Below, piece by piece: positions 18,799-27,943 of a DNA stretch of 64,000 nt (the first letter of the stretch is position 1; each line of letters begins with the position of its first letter). The stretch spans positions 729,748 through 793,747 of the forward strand of contig NZ_LMNS01000001.1 in NCBI RefSeq assembly GCF_001423405.1. Reading direction: 5' to 3'. Under the pieces are notes generated by a model. It made no database searches, was not told where the DNA came from, and was given only the letters and a program-made list of their open reading frames with translations. The translations under genes were made by a program, and so were the position numbers. The stretch comes from Methylobacterium sp. Leaf123. Its GTDB lineage: Bacteria; Pseudomonadota; Alphaproteobacteria; Rhizobiales; Beijerinckiaceae.

Positions 18799-20516
18799 CC
18801 GCGAGCGCATCGCCCGCCACACCACCCGGCCACCGCCTGCTGCTGGTCGAGGATTCGGAGACCCAGGCGCTCGAATTGCGGCTTCAGCTCGAAGGGCAGG
18901 GCTTTTCCGTGCAGCGCTGCGCCACGGCCGAGGCCGCGCTCGACCTGCTCAACACCGACCTTCCCGATCTCGTCGTCGCCGACCACCACCTTCCCGGCAT
19001 GAACGGAGACGAGTTCACCCGGCAGATGCGGCTGTCGCTGCGTACGCGGGCGCTGCCCGTGGTGATGCTCACCAGCGCCCGCAACGGCGAGCGCCACGGC
19101 TTCGAGAGCGGCGCCGACGCCTATGTCGAGAAATCGGCCGATCGCGACCTGCTGGTGCTGCGCATCCGCGCCTTGCTGCGCGAACGCAAGAGTTCGGCGA
19201 CCGAGGGGCCGTCGGGCGCCGCCTTCCGCCGCGGCCGGGTGCTGATCGTCGATGGCAGCGCCACCTACCGCGCCTTCTTCACCGGCCTGCTGACCCAGGA
19301 AGGCCACACCGTCGTGGCGGCGGCCGACCGCGCGGGGGCGCTCGCCGCCCTCGACGAGCCCGGCGCCGGTTTCGACTGCGTGACCCTCGACCTCGTCGGC
19401 AGCGCCTATGACGGCATCGCGCTCTGCACCGAGATCGCCGAGCGCCGCATGAAGGCGCCGGAGGGCGGCGGCAACGCCTTCCCCCTCGTCGGCATGGCTG
19501 GCGACAAGCCGGATAAGAGCCTTCTGGTCGCCGCCTTCGCCGCGGGCGCCGACGATGTGGTTTCGAAGGCCGATGGCGAGGTTCTGGCGATGCGGGTGCG
19601 CGGTCTCGTCCGCCGCCGCCTGCTCGAAGAGGACAATCGCCGCATCTCCGGCGAGTTCGGCGACCGCGAGCGCGCGGTGGAACGCGCCCGCGCCGAGGCC
19701 GAGGCGGCGGCCGCCCGCGCGGCCCTCGCCGACGCCCTCGGACAGGCCAACCGGGATCTCGAGGACGCCAACCGCAAGCTGACGGAGGCGCAGGCCAAGC
19801 TGGTTCAGGCGGCCAAGATGGCCTCGCTCGGCGAGTTGGTCGCCGGCATCGCCCACGAGATCAACAATCCGCTCGCCTTCATCCTGGCGCATCAGGGCAC
19901 GGTGGAACGCCTGCTCGGCGAGCTGCCGCCGCCCGACGCGCCCGATGGTCAGCGGGCACTGATGAAGGCGCGCGACCGCGTCGGCTCGATGCGTCTGGGC
20001 CTGACCCGAATCCAGGATCTCGTTCTCAATCTGCGGAAGTTCTCGCGGCTCGACGAGGGCGAGCGCGGCCTCGTCAACGTGCCGGAGGCGATCGAGACCG
20101 TGCTGGCGCTGATCCAGCACAAGCTCGGCACCCGGATCACGGTGACGCGCGACTTCTCGGGACGCGCGGAGATTTCCTGCACGCCGGCCCTGTTGAATCA
20201 GGTCGTCATGAACATCCTCGGCAATGCAGCGGATGCAATTCACGGCGACGGGACGATCACGGTCGCAACCTATTCGGATGCGGAGACCGATTTGATCCGC
20301 ATCAGCGATACCGGGCCCGGTATTCCCGAGGAGTTACGCGAAAAGATCTTCGAACCGTTCTTCACGACGAAGCCGGTCGGATCGGGGACCGGGCTGGGCT
20401 TGGCGATTGCCTACAGCGTCGTTCAGGCGCATAGCGGCTCGCTGATCGTCGAGACGGCGCCGGGCGGCGGCGCGAGCTTCGTCATCGGAATTCCGAGGCA
20501 ACCGGCACCGGTATGA
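18795..20516 (+). CDS. hybrid histidine kinase with two N-terminal receivers (CheS3-like layout)
   Basis: The protein has 573 residues. Receiver 1 (about 12-130) has Asp63 ([12 protein letters not shown]). Receiver 2 (about 147-275) is partly degenerate: its acidic pocket reads VDGS instead of VDDS, though VTLDLVGS keeps the phospho-Asp. A coiled-coil linker (about 285-335) precedes a HisKA domain with the His in [12 protein letters not shown] (near 354) and an intact ATPase domain ([14 protein letters not shown]). There is no sensor domain, so input is probably phosphotransfer from CheA to the receivers. The same REC-REC-kinase design is that of CheS3 in the Che3 pathway of Rhodospirillum centenum. 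It replaces the diguanylate cyclase found in Wsp. Confidence 0.9.
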   Translation: MTASASPATPPGHRLLLVEDSETQALELRLQLEGQGFSVQRCATAEAALDLLNTDLPDLVVADHHLPGMNGDEFTRQMRLSLRTRALPVVMLTSARNGERHGFESGADAYVEKSADRDLLVLRIRALLRERKSSATEGPSGAAFRRGRVLIVDGSATYRAFFTGLLTQEGHTVVAAADRAGALAALDEPGAGFDCVTLDLVGSAYDGIALCTEIAERRMKAPEGGGNAFPLVGMAGDKPDKSLLVAAFAAGADDVVSKADGEVLAMRVRGLVRRRLLEEDNRRISGEFGDRERAVERARAEAEAAAARAALADALGQANRDLEDANRKLTEAQAKLVQAAKMASLGELVAGIAHEINNPLAFILAHQGTVERLLGELPPPDAPDGQRALMKARDRVGSMRLGLTRIQDLVLNLRKFSRLDEGERGLVNVPEAIETVLALIQHKLGTRITVTRDFSGRAEISCTPALLNQVVMNILGNAADAIHGDGTITVATYSDAETDLIRISDTGPGIPEELREKIFEPFFTTKPVGSGTGLGLAIAYSVVQAHSGSLIVETAPGGGASFVIGIPRQPAPV

Positions 20517-22381
20517 GCAAAGGCACGATTCTGGCCGTCGATGACGAGCCGGACATCCTGATCGCTCTGGAGGACCTGTTCGAGGACGAGTACCGGGTGC
20601 TCACCTCGGCCAAGCCCGAAGAGGCGCTCGACATCCTCCGCGCCGACCCGGACATCGCGGTCGTCGTCTCGGACCAGCGCATGCCCGGCATGACCGGCGA
20701 CGCGCTGCTGGCCGAGGCGCGCAGTTTCCACGAGGCGCAGGCCATCCTGCTCACCGGCTACGCCGACATCTCGGCGGTGATCGCGGCGCTCAATCGCGGC
20801 GGTATCATCGGCTACGTCGCCAAGCCCTGGGACCCGACGCTGCTGCGCGCCACGGTGCGCAACGCCTATGAACGCCATCGCCTGGGCCGCGATCTCGCCA
20901 CCGAACGGGCCCTGCTGCGCGGCCTCTTGGACCACGCCGAGGAGGCGATCTCCTTCAAGGACGCGGGGGGCCGCTTCGTGCGCCTGAACGCGCGCAAGGC
21001 CAGCCTCGTCGGCGGCACCGTGGAGGCCTGCCTCGGCCGCACCGAGGTCGAGATCGCCGAAACGCCCCAGGCCCACGAGGCGGAAGCCGCCGACCGCCGC
21101 GCGGTCGCGGCCGGGGAAGCGGGCTCGACGGTGATCGCCCGCGGCGCGCTCGGCGCCGAGCGTTGGTCGCATGTCATCCGCGTGCCGATCCGCGGCGGGG
21201 CCGGCGAGGTCACGCATCTCGCCACGATCGAGCGGGACGTGACCGAGCAGAAGAGCCTGGAGGCGCGGCTGCGCCAATCCGACAAGATGCAGGCGCTCGG
21301 CACCCTGGCCGGCGGCATCGCCCACGACTTCAACAATCTGCTCACCGCGATCCTCGGCAGCCTGGAACTCGTCGGCCCCAAGATCGCCGACCAGCCCCGG
21401 GTCAAGCGCCTCGTGGACAACGCCACCGGCGCGGCGCAACGCGGCTCGGCGCTGACCAAGCGGCTCCTGAGCTTCAGCCGCTCCAACGACGCCCATGCGC
21501 GGCCCGTGGACCCGAACGCGCTGATCGAGGGAATGAGCGCGCTGTTCGGCTCCAGCCTCGGCAGCCATGTGAGCGTGGTGCGGGATCTCGAACCCGACAT
21601 GCCCTTCGCCCTGGTCGATCCCGATCAGCTCGAACTCGCGGTGCTCAACCTCTGCATCAATGCCCGCGACGCGATGCCGGATGGCGGCACCGTCACCATC
21701 TCGACCCGCCGCGCCGAGATTGCCGACGATCCCGATCTGAAACCCGGCACCTATGCCGTGGTGACGGTCGCCGATGAGGGCACCGGCATTCCGCCGGAAA
21801 TCTTGGAACGGGTCTGCGAGCCGTTCTTCACCACCAAGGCGGTCGGGCAGGGCACGGGCCTCGGCCTCGCCATGGTGTTCGGCCTTGCTCAGCAAGCGGG
21901 CGGGCGGCTTCGCATCACCAGCGAAGTCGGCCAGGGCACGCGGATCGAACTCGCGCTTCCGCGGGCCGACAGCACCGCCCAAGGCATTGAGGAGACGGCC
22001 ACCCCGGCGGTGGTGACCGCGGCCAGTCCGGCGCGCATCCTCGTGGTCGATGACGACGAGGAGGTGAGGCACGTCACCGCCTCCTTCCTCAACGATTTCG
22101 GCTACTCCGAAACCGAGGCGGCGGATGGGCGCACGGCTCTGGACCTGATGGAGCGGGGCGAGCGGTTCGACCTCGTGGTGGCCGACCTCGCCATGCCCGG
22201 CATGACCGGGGTCGAGCTTGCCGCCGCGATCCGTGAGCGCTTCTCCGGCGTGCCGATCCTTCTGCTGACGGGCCATGCGGAGGCCGTGCAGATCCCCGAG
22301 GATCTGCCGGTGATGACGAAGCCCTTCGCCTCCGCCGAACTCGCCGCGCGGGTCTCGCAGCTTCTCGATACCACGGCCTGA
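20513..22381 (+). CDS. hybrid histidine kinase REC-PAS-HisKA-HATPase-REC
   Basis: The protein has 622 residues, with its start overlapping the previous stop. The N-terminal receiver has Asp54 ([13 protein letters not shown]) and resembles those of RpfG-type proteins (YVAKPWDP). A PAS domain spans about 135-245. HisKA carries the His near 271 ([15 protein letters not shown]), followed by an ATPase domain ([21 protein letters not shown]). The C-terminal receiver (about 505-620) has its Asp in [12 protein letters not shown]. It is the last gene of the chemosensory operon. It could receive phosphate on the first receiver and hold it on the last; the final output partner is not in the window. Confidence 0.9.
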   Translation: MSKGTILAVDDEPDILIALEDLFEDEYRVLTSAKPEEALDILRADPDIAVVVSDQRMPGMTGDALLAEARSFHEAQAILLTGYADISAVIAALNRGGIIGYVAKPWDPTLLRATVRNAYERHRLGRDLATERALLRGLLDHAEEAISFKDAGGRFVRLNARKASLVGGTVEACLGRTEVEIAETPQAHEAEAADRRAVAAGEAGSTVIARGALGAERWSHVIRVPIRGGAGEVTHLATIERDVTEQKSLEARLRQSDKMQALGTLAGGIAHDFNNLLTAILGSLELVGPKIADQPRVKRLVDNATGAAQRGSALTKRLLSFSRSNDAHARPVDPNALIEGMSALFGSSLGSHVSVVRDLEPDMPFALVDPDQLELAVLNLCINARDAMPDGGTVTISTRRAEIADDPDLKPGTYAVVTVADEGTGIPPEILERVCEPFFTTKAVGQGTGLGLAMVFGLAQQAGGRLRITSEVGQGTRIELALPRADSTAQGIEETATPAVVTAASPARILVVDDDEEVRHVTASFLNDFGYSETEAADGRTALDLMERGERFDLVVADLAMPGMTGVELAAAIRERFSGVPILLLTGHAEAVQIPEDLPVMTKPFASAELAARVSQLLDTTA

Positions 22382-22579
22382 TCGGGCCTCACTCCGGCCG
22401 CGCCGGTATCGCGAGGGGCAGTCCGCCCTTCTGGCGGCCCGACTTCGGGTGACACATTCGTGCCACGTCCGGCGATCCCGTGCGCGCAAGGATTGCGCTC
22501 CGCATCGGCTCGCAGGAAGATGGTTGTGCGTCGCCCTGCTTCGGGGCGCGAAACGAATCTTCTCGAAAAGGATGCCCCC

Positions 22580-22753
22580 ATGGCGAGCGTCGATGTCGAT
22601 ATGGTGAAGTGCGCCTGCCCGGACTGCGTGTGCGTGGTCTCGGTCACCAAGGCGGTGAAGCGCGACGAGAAGGCCTTCTGCTGCGACGAGTGCGCCGAAG
22701 GTCACCCCGATCATGCCGGTTGCGACCACGCCGGCTGCAGCTGCCACGGCTGA
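22580..22753 (+). CDS. bacterial metallothionein
   Basis: The protein has 57 residues with ten cysteines: KCACPDCVC near the start, CCDEC in the middle and GCDHAGCSC at the end, plus several histidines. This is the SmtA/BmtA pattern of bacterial metallothioneins, which bind zinc, cadmium or copper in the cytoplasm. The start at 22580 has AAGGA seven bases upstream; an in-frame extension upstream is Arg-rich and unlikely. It sits alone after the chemosensory operon, about 200 bases downstream, and ends before a strong bidirectional terminator. A metal-responsive promoter is expected but I could not point to an operator. Confidence 0.92.
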   Translation: MASVDVDMVKCACPDCVCVVSVTKAVKRDEKAFCCDECAEGHPDHAGCDHAGCSCHG

Positions 22754-22789
22754 TCCGTCGAGTCCTCGACCGGGCGCGGCTCGGAATGC

Positions 22790-22819
22790 CTCACAAAACG
22801 CCAGCGGGCGTTTTGTGAG
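22790..22819. terminator. bidirectional terminator between metallothionein and the WD40-cytochrome gene
   Basis: A perfect 13-base stem (CTCACAAAACGCC and its complement) encloses the loop AGCG. It lies between two convergent stops at 22753 and 22826, and A/T runs within the stem arms would serve either strand. Confidence 0.85.
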
Positions 22820-22825
22820 AGACGC

Positions 22826-24130
22826 CTAGTTCGGCCCGGTCGGCGTCCCGGTTGCCTTGGCGAGGAAGCGCATCAGCGCGTCGCGATCCTCGGCGCTGTT
22901 GATCGTCTGCTCCGGCATTCGCGTGCCGGGGGTGAAGCGCGCGGGGCCGACTTCGAACAGGCGGGCGACCGTCTCCGGAGTCCAGACGATGTCCATCCCC
23001 TTGAGCGCCTCCGAATAGCGGTAGCCCGCAACTGTCGCGATGCGCCGGCCGAAGAGGCCGGCGAGCGTCGGGCCGGCGCGGGGCGCGTCGTCGGGCGTCA
23101 GGGTGTGGCAGGCGACGCAGGCGCGGAACACCTCCGCGCCCCGCTCGCCGTGGAACGCGGCGAGCGCGTCCGCGGGCCGGGGCATGGCGAGGGGGCCGAT
23201 CGGCTCGCCGGTCGCCGCGTTCCAGCGCCGCACGAGGCGGTCGCCGCCGCCTGTGACGAGTTCGCTCCCATCCGGCCGCCACGCCACCGACCAGACCGGC
23301 AGGCCTGGCCCGATCAGCGTGAACAGGATCTTCCCGCTCGCCCGCTCGATCATCGCGACGGTGCCGCCCGCGCTCGCGGCGGCGATCCGGGTGCCGTCGG
23401 GCGCGGGCGCCAGCGCGATCACCGGGGCGGGGCCGAGTTCGACCTCCGACCGCACGCGCCCGTCGGGCGCGAGAAACCGTACCGTGGCATCCGCTCCCGC
23501 CGCGGCAATCTCGCCGTCCGCGGTGACGGCCAGCGCGCTGAGCGCGCTCGGCAGCGTCGCGGTCACGCCCGTCTCCCCCTGCGGCGTCCAGATCCGCACG
23601 CTCGCATCGGCCCCGGCCGTGACGAGGCGCCCGTCGGGCAGGAAGGCGACCGCGTTAACGTTGCCCTTGTGTCCTTCGAGAACCCGCGCCGGCCCGCCCG
23701 CCAGGGGCCAGATCTGCGCAGTGCCGTCCCATACGGCGGAGGCGAGCGCGGTCCCGTCGGGCGAGACGGCGAGCCCGGCGACGGGGCCGGTATGTCCCTC
23801 GAGCACGCGCTCCGGCTCGGCCTGTCCCAGCCGCCACAGGGCGATGCGCCCATCCTCCGAGGCGCTGGCGAAGCGTCCATCGGGAAGGGCGGCCACGGCG
23901 TTCACGGCGCCGTCGTGGAAGCGCAGGACGCTCAGCGCCGCGCCGGTCTCGAGCCCCCAGACGATCGCCGCCTGATCGAACCCGCCGGAGACCGCGAGGC
24001 GACCGTCGCCCGTCACGGCCAGCGCACGAACCGGCCCGCCATGGCCGCGCATCTGGGCCGCGGCGGGCAGTGCAAGCAGGAGGACCGCGATCAGACCGAG
24101 ACTCCGCGTCGCCCGCATCGGCATCGTCAT
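22826..24130 (-). CDS. secreted WD40-repeat protein with C-terminal cytochrome c domain
   Basis: The protein has 434 residues; the ATG at 24130 follows GGAGTGGA and gives a signal peptide ending AAAQ. Residues about 30-320 contain seven or so WD40 repeats (for example GHGGPVRALAVTGDGRLAVSG, HTGPVAGLAVSPDGT), forming a beta-propeller. Residues 335-434 are a class I cytochrome c: heme-binding CVACH at 338-342 and a likely Met ligand in GTRMPEQ. The protein is periplasmic and should carry electrons. The propeller may dock a partner. No oxidoreductase neighbour explains its role, and the partner is unknown. Confidence 0.88.
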   Translation of the reverse strand: MTMPMRATRSLGLIAVLLLALPAAAQMRGHGGPVRALAVTGDGRLAVSGGFDQAAIVWGLETGAALSVLRFHDGAVNAVAALPDGRFASASEDGRIALWRLGQAEPERVLEGHTGPVAGLAVSPDGTALASAVWDGTAQIWPLAGGPARVLEGHKGNVNAVAFLPDGRLVTAGADASVRIWTPQGETGVTATLPSALSALAVTADGEIAAAGADATVRFLAPDGRVRSEVELGPAPVIALAPAPDGTRIAAASAGGTVAMIERASGKILFTLIGPGLPVWSVAWRPDGSELVTGGGDRLVRRWNAATGEPIGPLAMPRPADALAAFHGERGAEVFRACVACHTLTPDDAPRAGPTLAGLFGRRIATVAGYRYSEALKGMDIVWTPETVARLFEVGPARFTPGTRMPEQTINSAEDRDALMRFLAKATGTPTGPN

Positions 24131-24345
24131 TCCACTCCGTTTCCCCGGCGGACCATACGCGAGGGGCCGGGACGCCGTCCGCCCGCCGGAGGTGAGGGTT
24201 TGTGTCTCAGGCGTTGGGGGGCCCGGACGCCAAACCTTGATCCGCGCCCGGTGATGGCGCATCGCTCGCGGTAATGAGAAAAGACGGAGCCTCACGCATC
24301 CCTGCCGTTCAGCCCGCCGCATTGCCGACGCGCGCGGACGCCTGA

Positions 24346-25434
24346 ATGATGCGCGCGCCCTCCGCCGCCCTGACACCGCTCGCCGACGCGCTCGCCCTGC
24401 TACTGCGTTGCGCGACGCCGGTGGCGCCGCAATCGGTGCCCCTGGTTCGCGCGGCCGGGCACATCGCCGCGACGTCGCTCGCGATCGCTCAGGACATCCC
24501 GGCCGGGCTCATCGCCCTGCGCGACGGTTTCGCAGTGGAGGCCGCACAGATCGGCGGCGCCTCACCCTACGCACCGGTGATGCTGCCACGCACCCCCGTC
24601 TGGGTCGAAGCGGGCGAGCGCCTGCCGCCCGGCACCGACGCCGTGCTGCCCGCCGAGGGGTTGGAGCACCGCAGCGCCGTCGCGGAAATCGGTCCAGGCG
24701 AGGGCACCCGCGCCGCGGGCGAGGATTTTTCCGAAGGTGACGCTCTGCTGGCGGCCGGCGAGCGGATCGAACCGCGTCGCCTTCTCGGCCTCGCTGCCGC
24801 GGGGTTTTCCGAAATCGCGATTCGCGAAGCCCGGATTCGCCTCGTCGTGACGGGGGCACCAGACTTCCTGTCGCCCGCGCTCAACGCCGTAATCGCGCGG
24901 GCGGGCGGCCTCACCGAGACGGTGGTGGTGGCCGATGACCCCGACCAGATCGCCCGCGCCATCGCGGCCGACGGAGCGGATGCGGTGTTCGTCCTCGGCG
25001 GCACCGGTTTCGGGCGCAGCGACCACAGCGCCGAAGGACTGGCGCAAGCCGGCCGTGTGATCGCGCACGGCCTTGCCCTGCGGCCCGGCGAGACGGCAGG
25101 AATCGGCGAGGCCGGGGAGCGCCCGGTCCTGCTTCTGCCCGGCCGACCCGACGCGGCGCTCGCGGCTCTTCTGGCCCTCGGCCTTCCGCTGGTCGCGGCG
25201 CTGACCGGCGCCCTCCAACCGGTGCCGCGGATGGCGAACATCGCGCGCAAGATTACCTCGACCGTCGGGCTTTCCGAGGTCGTCTTCGTTCGCGTCCTGG
25301 GGCCGGAAATCGAACCCCTCGGCGGAGCCGATCTGGCCCTGCGCCGGTTGATCGAAACGGACGGATTCGTGCTGGTGCCGCCGGAGCGGGAGGGTTACCC
25401 GGCCGGCAGCGTGGTCGAGGTGGTGCCGCTGTGA
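24346..25434 (+). CDS. degenerate MoeA-like molybdopterin protein
   Basis: The protein has 362 residues. Its order of segments follows MoeA: IALRDGFAVEAA in the N-terminal domain, then a MoCF-type nucleotide fold, then a beta-barrel C-terminus (VVFVRVLGPEIEPLGG). The core is eroded: the usual TGDEL segment reads VVTGAPDFLSP, SGG reads VLGGTGFGRSD, and PGNP reads LPGRPD. Intact MoeA inserts molybdate or tungstate into adenylylated molybdopterin. This copy may be a non-catalytic or specialised partner. It begins a coupled operon; its stop overlaps the GTG start of the next MoeA. A start on either of the two adjacent ATGs is possible. Confidence 0.8.
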   Translation: MMRAPSAALTPLADALALLLRCATPVAPQSVPLVRAAGHIAATSLAIAQDIPAGLIALRDGFAVEAAQIGGASPYAPVMLPRTPVWVEAGERLPPGTDAVLPAEGLEHRSAVAEIGPGEGTRAAGEDFSEGDALLAAGERIEPRRLLGLAAAGFSEIAIREARIRLVVTGAPDFLSPALNAVIARAGGLTETVVVADDPDQIARAIAADGADAVFVLGGTGFGRSDHSAEGLAQAGRVIAHGLALRPGETAGIGEAGERPVLLLPGRPDAALAALLALGLPLVAALTGALQPVPRMANIARKITSTVGLSEVVFVRVLGPEIEPLGGADLALRRLIETDGFVLVPPEREGYPAGSVVEVVPL

Positions 25435-27407
25435 GCGCGGATCGCGAGACGGATTTCACCCGGCGCCTGGCGGCGGCCGCCCGGCAGGAGCAGTTCCTGA
25501 CGGTGATGAGCCGCGAGGACGCGCAGGCGGCCTTCCGCGCGGCGGTGCTCCACACGGCGCTCCCGCCCGAGACCGTGCCGCTGGCCCAGGCGCTCGGGCG
25601 GGTGCTTGCCGCTGACGTCGCCTCGCCGATCGACGTGCCGCCCTTCGACCGCGCCCTGGTGGACGGTTTTGCTCTCCGCGCCGCCGACACCGAGGGCGCC
25701 AACGCCGCGCGGCCCCGCCGACTCGCCCTCAACCGCGAGATCCTGGCCTGCGGCGTCGCCCCGGAAGGATCGGTCGCCGCCGGCACCGCAACGCCGATCG
25801 CCACCGGCGGCATGATCCCGCGCGGGGCCGACGCGGTGGTGATGGTCGAGCAGACCGAGTTCTTCGAAGACGCCCTTGCGATCGACGTGACGGCTCCGGT
25901 CCGGCCGGGGCAGTTCGTCGGCTATGCCGGCGCCGACATGGCCTCGGGCGAAACCGTCCTGCGCAAGGGGGCGGCGGTGACCGCCCGTGAGATCGGCATG
26001 CTCGCCGCCTGCGGGCTCGCCGCGATCGCGGTGGTGCGCCGCCCCCGCGTCGCCGTGCTCTCGACGGGTGACGAGCTGGTCGCACCGGGCGGCGCGCTGC
26101 GACCGGGCGCCATCTACGATTCGAACGGCGCCATCGTCGCGGCCTCGGTCGCCGAGAATGGCGGCGAGCCCGTGCCGCTCGGCATCGTCTCGGACGATGA
26201 GGCGGCGCTCGACAGCGCCCTGCGCGATGCGCTGACGCAAAGCGACCTCGTCGTGCTCTCCGGCGGCACCTCGAAGGGCGCGGGCGATGTCTCGCACCGC
26301 ATCCTGTCGCGGCTGGGGCCCCCCGGCATCCTCGTCCACGGCGTCGCGCTGAAACCCGGCAAGCCGCTCTGCCTCGCCGTCACCGAGGGCAAGGCGGTGG
26401 TGGTGCTACCCGGCTTCCCGACCTCGGCGATGTTCACCTTCCACGAATTCGTGGTGCCGCTGGTGCGCGCGCTCGCCGGCCTGCCGCCGCGGGAGGAGGC
26501 GGCGGTGGTAGCCCGCCTGCCGCAGCGTCTGACCTCCGAACTCGGCCGCACCGAATTCGTGATGGCCTCGCTGGCTCAGGCGTCGGACGGCTTGGTTGCG
26601 CTGCCGCTGCCGAAAGGCTCCGGCTCCGTCACCGCCTTTTCCCAGGCCGACGGCTTCTTCGCTGTGCCGGCCGCGCGCTCGGGCGTCGAGGCCGGCGAGA
26701 CGGTCTCGGTGGTGCGCCTCGGAGCCGGCGTGCGGCCGCCGGACCTCACTATCATCGGCAGCCATTGCATCGGGCTCGACCGGGTGGTCGGGCTGCTGGC
26801 CGAGCGGGGCTTTCGCGCCCGCACCGTCTGGGTCGGCTCGGCCGGAGGGCTCGCGGCCCTGCGCCGGGGCGAGTGCGATCTGGCCGCCATGCACCTGCTC
26901 GACCCCGCGACCGGCCGCTACAACGAACCTTTCCTCGAACACGGCATGAGGCTCGCGCTGGGCTGGCGCCGGCTTCAGGGCGTGGTGTTCCGCGTGGGCG
27001 ATGCCCGCTTCGAGGACCGCGAGGCCGCCGACGCGGTGAGCGCGGCCCTGGCCGATCCGGACGCGGTGATGGTCAACCGCAATGCCGGCTCCGGCACGCG
27101 GCTTCTCGTCGATGGCCTGATCGGCACCGCCCGGCCGGCGGGCTTCTGGAACCAGCCGCGCTCGCACAACGCCGTCGCGGCGGCGGTGGCACAGGGCCGG
27201 GCGGATTGGGGGGTCGCGATCTCCAGCGTGGCGACGGCCTACGGCCTCGGCTTCCTGCCGCTGGCGCAGGAGCCATACGACTTCGCCTATCGCGAGGCGG
27301 ATCGCGAGAAGCCCGCGCTCGCCGCCTTCCTGACACTGCTCGGCACCCCCGAGGCGGATGCGGCCCTGAACGAACTCGGGTTCGAACCCGGCGGAGGCGA
27401 ATCGTGA
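25431..27407 (+). CDS. moeA: MoeA fused to a periplasmic-binding-protein-like domain
   Basis: The protein has 658 residues from a GTG start. Residues about 25-430 are a full MoeA with ALVDGFALRAAD, VLSTGDELVAPG, LSGGTSKGAGD, LKPGKP and LPGFP. Residues about 435-655 are a PBP-like domain of the type found behind ModE/LysR-like HTHs (VMVNRNAGSGTRLLVDGL, RADWGVAISSVA). MoeA inserts the metal into molybdopterin; the added domain is probably an oxyanion- or cofactor-binding sensor. Such fusions are known in bacteria and archaea. The same domain type appears in the regulator gene at 29250-30287. The stop overlaps the start of mobB. Confidence 0.9.
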   Translation: MSADRETDFTRRLAAAARQEQFLTVMSREDAQAAFRAAVLHTALPPETVPLAQALGRVLAADVASPIDVPPFDRALVDGFALRAADTEGANAARPRRLALNREILACGVAPEGSVAAGTATPIATGGMIPRGADAVVMVEQTEFFEDALAIDVTAPVRPGQFVGYAGADMASGETVLRKGAAVTAREIGMLAACGLAAIAVVRRPRVAVLSTGDELVAPGGALRPGAIYDSNGAIVAASVAENGGEPVPLGIVSDDEAALDSALRDALTQSDLVVLSGGTSKGAGDVSHRILSRLGPPGILVHGVALKPGKPLCLAVTEGKAVVVLPGFPTSAMFTFHEFVVPLVRALAGLPPREEAAVVARLPQRLTSELGRTEFVMASLAQASDGLVALPLPKGSGSVTAFSQADGFFAVPAARSGVEAGETVSVVRLGAGVRPPDLTIIGSHCIGLDRVVGLLAERGFRARTVWVGSAGGLAALRRGECDLAAMHLLDPATGRYNEPFLEHGMRLALGWRRLQGVVFRVGDARFEDREAADAVSAALADPDAVMVNRNAGSGTRLLVDGLIGTARPAGFWNQPRSHNAVAAAVAQGRADWGVAISSVATAYGLGFLPLAQEPYDFAYREADREKPALAAFLTLLGTPEADAALNELGFEPGGGES

Positions 27408-27940
27408 GCGACCTGCGTGTCATCGGCCTCGCCGGCTGGAGCGGGGCGGGCAAGACCACGCTGCTCGCCCGCCTCATCCCCGTGCTCGTCGGCCGCGGGT
27501 TACGGGTCGCGACCCTCAAGCACGCCCACCACGCCTTCGACATCGATCAACCGGGGAAGGATTCGTTCGTCCACCGGCAGGCCGGGGCAAGCGAAGTCAT
27601 CGTGTCCTCCGCCCGGCGATGGGCGCAGATCCGCGAGGTCGGGGAGGGCGCGGAGGCCACCCTGCCCGACTTGCTGCGCCGGTTGACGCCGACCGGTCTC
27701 GCTTTGGTCGAGGGCTTCAAGCGCGAGGCGCATCCGAAGCTCGAAGTCTTCCGCGCGGCCAACGACCGTCCGCCCCTGCACGGGGACGACCCGCGCATCG
27801 TCGGCATCGCCAGCGACGTTCCCTTCCCGCAGGCGAGCGTGCCGGTGGTCGGGCTCGACGACGTCGAGGCCATCGCCGATCTCGTGATCACGCGCGCCGA
27901 GGCGCTTGAAACCGTGCTCGCCCGGCTGGAAAGAACCTGA
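27404..27940 (+). CDS. mobB: MobB-type GTP-binding protein for molybdopterin guanine dinucleotide
   Basis: The protein has 178 residues from a GTG that overlaps the previous stop. The N-terminal P-loop reads GWSGAGKTTL. The family motif KHAHHAFDID follows, then QAGASEVIVSS and LALVEGFKREAHPKLEV, all typical of MobB. MobB binds GTP and assists MobA in adding GMP to the molybdenum or tungsten cofactor, giving the bis-MGD form used by formate dehydrogenases. No mobA is in the window. It lies between two MoeA genes, so cofactor metal insertion and nucleotide addition are produced together. Confidence 0.93.
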   Translation: MSDLRVIGLAGWSGAGKTTLLARLIPVLVGRGLRVATLKHAHHAFDIDQPGKDSFVHRQAGASEVIVSSARRWAQIREVGEGAEATLPDLLRRLTPTGLALVEGFKREAHPKLEVFRAANDRPPLHGDDPRIVGIASDVPFPQASVPVVGLDDVEAIADLVITRAEALETVLARLERT

Positions 27941-27943
27941 GCG

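Noticed and set aside
20423..22747. 774-codon antisense frame over the last hybrid kinase
   Set aside because: The kinase on the plus strand has every expected motif; the antisense protein has none.
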